From Dehalococcoidia bacterium (lineage in GTDB: Bacteria > Chloroflexota > Dehalococcoidia > Lucifugimonadales > Lucifugimonadaceae): 35,515 nucleotides of DNA. Made by a program: the position numbers and the translations under genes. The DNA lies in NCBI GenBank assembly GCA_026421185.1, contig JAPKCH010000016.1:1-35515 (forward strand). The letters run 5' to 3'. A model generated the notes under the pieces. The model was not told the DNA's origin. It was given only the letters and a program-made list of their open reading frames with translations, and made no database searches. Below, in pieces: positions 32,659 through 35,515 of this stretch. The number at the start of each line of letters is the position of its first letter. The first letter of the stretch is position 1.

Positions 32659-34002
32659 ATGACCATTTCAGGAATTATTCTCGCTGCTGGTAAAGGCACG
32701 CGAATGAAATCCGGCCTACCGAAACCTCTTCATAAGGTTGCGGGTGTCGCCTTAGTTGGCCACGCCGTACGGATCATGCGGATCGCCGGAGTAGAAAATA
32801 TTAATGTGGTCGTATCTAGTGATCTAGCGAATTCCGACGCTCTTCAGTCAGCATTGCTTCCGAGAGTTACGATTTCGGTGCAATCCGAGCAACTAGGCAC
32901 TGCTGACGCACTAAATTCTGCTCGCTCGGCGGTGGAAGCTGCCGATTCGATAGTTGTGGCACCAGCCGACATGATTTTGGTCACAGGCGAAATCGTTAGG
33001 CAAATGATCACGACTCATGAAGAATCGGGCGCACATGCAACGGTGCTTGGTGCGCTTGTTGATGACCCTTCTGGACTCGGACGAATCAAACTTGATGCTT
33101 CGGCAAAGCCGGTCGGAATACTCGAAGAACATGAAGCCGATGAAGAGCTTCTTCAGAGTCATTTGATTAATACTGCATGGTATTGCTTCGACAATAATTG
33201 GATTTGGAATGCTCTTGATTTGGTCGAACCTGCAGAAACGAGTGAGGTTTATTTACCGCGAGTGATTAAGAGTGCTGCCGCTGCAGGGCGTGTTAGGGCA
33301 GTAGTGTCTGACAACGGCGAAATGGGGCAGGGGATCAACGATCGTGTGCAGCTATCGAGAGTTGAAACTATAATGCGCCAGCGAACGAACGAGGCGCATA
33401 TGAAAAATGGGGTAACGATCCAAGATCCTGCTACTACTTATATAGATATTGATGTTGAGATTGGGGCTGACACGCGTATTGGCGCCGGGACGCACATTGG
33501 AACACGATCCACGATTGGTTCTAACGTTTTGATAGGCCCAAACACTCAAATAACTTCAAGCAAGATTGGTAACGGTGCAACTGTAGACGGCGCTCGTGTC
33601 ATCAATTCTGTGGTCGGAGAAGGTGCAACAGTCGGCTCTAACTCTTTACTGCGTGCAGGTTCTGAATTGATGCCATGGGCAACGGTGGGTAATCTTGCGG
33701 AGATAAAGAACTCAGTAATCGGTTCTGGTTCGAAAATTTCGCACTTCAGCTACATTGGAGACACTAAGATAGGCGTTAACGTAAATGTGGGGGCGGGAAC
33801 CGTTACTTGTAATTACGATGGTAAGAAGAAACATCCAACTGTGATTGAGGATGAAGCCTTTATTGGTTCTAGTACGATGTTGATTGCACCGCTAACTATA
33901 GGTAAATCGGCGAGAACTGGTGCGGGGTCAGTAGTGAAATTTGATGTAGTGAAAGGTGATACAGTCGCCGGAGTACCTGCAAAATCAATAAAATCTAAGT
34001 AA
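32659..34002 (+). CDS. glmU: Bifunctional UDP-GlcNAc pyrophosphorylase / GlcN-1-P acetyltransferase
   Basis: A 447-residue GlmU, which acetylates glucosamine-1-phosphate and couples it to UTP to make UDP-GlcNAc for the cell envelope. The N-terminal nucleotidyltransferase has LAAGKGTRMKSGLPKPLHKV, SEQLGTADAL and the metal-binding Asp in VAPADMIL, where homologues usually have GDxPL. The C-terminal left-handed beta helix shows hexapeptide repeats from about residue 250 (IGADTRIGAGTHIGTRSTIG). The acetyltransfer site follows with KISHFSYIGD (His), GAGTVTCNYDG and RTGAGSVV. The length is normal. The start is ATG 32659, behind AGGTG. It appears to be monocistronic or first in a unit with the CBS protein. 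Confidence 0.94.
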   Translation: MTISGIILAAGKGTRMKSGLPKPLHKVAGVALVGHAVRIMRIAGVENINVVVSSDLANSDALQSALLPRVTISVQSEQLGTADALNSARSAVEAADSIVVAPADMILVTGEIVRQMITTHEESGAHATVLGALVDDPSGLGRIKLDASAKPVGILEEHEADEELLQSHLINTAWYCFDNNWIWNALDLVEPAETSEVYLPRVIKSAAAAGRVRAVVSDNGEMGQGINDRVQLSRVETIMRQRTNEAHMKNGVTIQDPATTYIDIDVEIGADTRIGAGTHIGTRSTIGSNVLIGPNTQITSSKIGNGATVDGARVINSVVGEGATVGSNSLLRAGSELMPWATVGNLAEIKNSVIGSGSKISHFSYIGDTKIGVNVNVGAGTVTCNYDGKKKHPTVIEDEAFIGSSTMLIAPLTIGKSARTGAGSVVKFDVVKGDTVAGVPAKSIKSK

Positions 34003-34047
34003 TTGCTGAACGTCAAAACTTAATAATTAGGATAGAAATCTAAAGGA

Positions 34048-34134
34048 ATGATTAGTAATACAGAAGACCCTGATAGTAAGGGACAACCTCCGGATACGAA
34101 CCAGCAGAGAATATTGTTTGAGGTGAACGCGTAG
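34048..34134 (+). CDS. Possible 28-residue upstream ORF coupled to the CBS protein
   Basis: ATG 34048 opens MISNTEDPDSKGQPPDTNQQ and ends RILFEVNA. Its TAG overlaps the GTG start of the next gene by one base (TAGTG), and the Shine-Dalgarno of that gene (AGGTGA) lies inside it. AAAGGA abuts its own ATG, too close for an ideal site. The sequence is hydrophilic. It may be a leader peptide or the decayed end of a lost gene. Confidence 0.4.
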   Translation: MISNTEDPDSKGQPPDTNQQRILFEVNA

Positions 34135-35420
34135 TGTCACCCGAATTACTGGCTCTGCTAGCGTTTATTATTTCTGGCAGTGTTTTCTTCCTAACTGCTT
34201 TGGCGATTTCTTCGCTTGGTACGCGTATAAATCCGCTGCCCTTATCTGTTCGGAATCCAAGTACCAACAGCGAATCAGATCATGACCACGATCATGTATT
34301 ATCTGGCAAACTCAGTGCTGAAGCTAGCCTTATAGGCCGAAGCCTTCAAGCAGCATCGCTGATAGCTTCGGCATTGGCCGTATACGCTATCTTAGAATCA
34401 GCGACTGACACACCCGGCTCTGGTTATGAAGTTGTATTAAGTGGCGTAATTACCGCTGCAGGTGCGATCGTTTTACAACTGATCGCCTCCGGACTTTCCG
34501 GCTATCAACGTAATTGGGCACGGGCAATTAGCCGCCCATCTGGAACTCTTTTGCGCTGGACTAGCGTGGTTCCGGGTATTTCACACATTGTCGATTTCTC
34601 CCTGTCTCGCGGCCGAGGTGATGATGCCGTCGGTGAAGATGTATCCGAAGCGCTTCAAGAGAGTCTAGATTTTCTTGAAGAATCAGTTATTCCTGCCGAT
34701 CAAAATGAACTTAGGATGATTCGCGGAATACTCCGAATGGATACCGTGAAAGTTCGCGAAATCATGGTGCCGCGCGTTGATATTAACGCTGCGTCGGCAA
34801 CTGCGAGCATCGGTGCGGTCGCCGATCTTATGTCTGTCGGTGGGCACAGCAAAATTCCGGTATATAACGACAACATCGATTCAATCGCTGGAGTTGTTTT
34901 TGCTCGAGACGTTCTTTCTGCATTAGATAACGATAAAGATCCGAATTCTCCCGTTGAAATCCTAGCGCGCCCTGCTTTGCACGTACCAGAGTCTCAGAGC
35001 CTTGAACGCCTTCTTAGGCAGCTACAGGAGCACCGCACAGGGCTCGCTATAGTTATTGACGAATACGGTGGCGTGTCGGGATTGGTTACTGTGACGGACT
35101 TGATCGAAGAAATCGTTGGCGAACTCGTTGATGAGTTCGACGTCGATGGTCCTGAAGTTGAGGTAGCGGATTCAAAAGAAATGTTCGCGGATGCTGGGGC
35201 ATCGATCGACATAATGAATCAAACACTAGGCACTTCTATCGTTACGGACGGGTTCGATACTGTCGGTGGTTTGGTATTTCGAGAACTCGGTAAGATGCCA
35301 TCACCAGGCGACATTGTTTCGGTCGAAGGTGTGATCATCACTGTTCAGTCGGTGATCGGTAGGCGAATCCGCCGAGTGAAGGTTGAACGAGACGATATGG
35401 ATATGTCAGACGCCGACTAA
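34134..35420 (+). CDS. CBS-domain CorC/HlyC-family membrane protein
   Basis: A 428-residue protein of the CNNM/CorC (hemolysin-related) family, linked to magnesium or other divalent-metal export or tolerance. The N-terminal membrane part (about residues 1-150, with helices near 5-27, 70-90 and 97-120) is less conserved than a standard DUF21 domain. Two CBS domains follow (MVPRVDINAASATASIGAVA and VIDEYGGVSGLVTVTDLIEE), then the C-terminal CorC_HlyC domain (TVGGLVFRELGKMPSPGD). The start is GTG 34134, with AGGTGA upstream and a one-base overlap with a short ORF. Transport activity is inferred from the family only. Confidence 0.87.
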   Translation: MSPELLALLAFIISGSVFFLTALAISSLGTRINPLPLSVRNPSTNSESDHDHDHVLSGKLSAEASLIGRSLQAASLIASALAVYAILESATDTPGSGYEVVLSGVITAAGAIVLQLIASGLSGYQRNWARAISRPSGTLLRWTSVVPGISHIVDFSLSRGRGDDAVGEDVSEALQESLDFLEESVIPADQNELRMIRGILRMDTVKVREIMVPRVDINAASATASIGAVADLMSVGGHSKIPVYNDNIDSIAGVVFARDVLSALDNDKDPNSPVEILARPALHVPESQSLERLLRQLQEHRTGLAIVIDEYGGVSGLVTVTDLIEEIVGELVDEFDVDGPEVEVADSKEMFADAGASIDIMNQTLGTSIVTDGFDTVGGLVFRELGKMPSPGDIVSVEGVIITVQSVIGRRIRRVKVERDDMDMSDAD

Positions 35421-35425
35421 TATTC

Positions 35426-35515
35426 ATGAATCGGAACGCAAGCCTTGACAGCTACCCCGCTGGTATATGGCGACAGGAACCCCTTCGATACCGTGAGTTC
35501 TCTTACGAGCTCCCA
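35426..35515 (+). CDS. 5' end of a further gene, possibly queA
   Basis: ATG 35426, five bases after the previous stop, opens a frame that runs off the window: MNRNASLDSYPAGIWRQEPL then RYREFSYELP. The last residues resemble the start of S-adenosylmethionine:tRNA ribosyltransferase-isomerase (QueA), where an F-x-Y-x-LP block occurs near the N-terminus. Thirty residues are too few to be sure. Confidence 0.4.
   Translation, partial: MNRNASLDSYPAGIWRQEPLRYREFSYELP

Overview
This window looks like ordinary chromosomal DNA of a free-living bacterium with moderate GC, short intergenic gaps and frequent TTG starts. No phage, insertion sequence or CRISPR array is visible. The gene mix and order (rpmF-DUF177, a coproheme-decarboxylase-type heme protein beside a 7Fe ferredoxin, topA-xer-aroQ-M24 peptidase-efp-xseA-xseB, and tig-clpP-clpX) suggests a member of the Chloroflexota, perhaps a marine SAR202/Dehalococcoidia-like lineage. 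That placement is inferred from protein style and synteny and was not tested by any search.

Layout. 1-632 (minus): the start of rpmF (L32) and its DUF177 partner. 971-3675: a small membrane protein, a broken glyoxalase-fold gene, a solitary beta-class DNA methyltransferase and an acyl-CoA dehydrogenase. 3908-6244 (plus): ruvC-ruvA-ruvB, the Holliday-junction resolution operon. 6251-9987 (minus): two coupled half-transporters forming a heterodimeric ABC exporter with one degenerate ATP site. 10265-14044: a RimI-like acetyltransferase, a zinc-ribbon membrane protein, a DapA-superfamily aldolase/lyase lacking the usual catalytic Tyr, a decayed C-terminal piece of a nitrite/sulfite reductase, and a small two-helix membrane protein. 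14150-15874: a HemQ-type heme protein and a 7Fe ferredoxin meeting at a perfect 31-bp inverted repeat, then an IscA-like protein with a Gly/Cys-rich tail. 16194-17476: an Lrp/AsnC regulator and the biotin transporter component BioY, with a perfect palindrome before the bioY ribosome-binding site.

17553-23005 (plus): aspS, then tig-clpP-clpX, framed by clear intrinsic terminators. 23551-31584 (minus): a long run of topA, xer recombinase, aroQ, M24 peptidase, efp, xseA, xseB and a PurN-like formyltransferase. 32127-32385 (minus): tRNA-Ser(GGA) and tRNA-Ser(CGA), both with encoded CCA. 32659-35515 (plus): glmU, a CBS/CorC-HlyC membrane protein preceded by an overlapping 28-codon ORF, and the start of one further gene.

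Most genes are core housekeeping genes: recombination, protein quality control, translation, DNA topology and repair, and cell-wall precursor synthesis. The less ordinary content lies between them: two recognisable gene remnants, conserved families with altered active-site residues (AroQ, the DapA-like protein, IscA-like, TopA zinc finger), low-complexity tails on three proteins, and several perfect palindromes and hairpins at regulatory positions. I did not find a convincing new multi-gene system.
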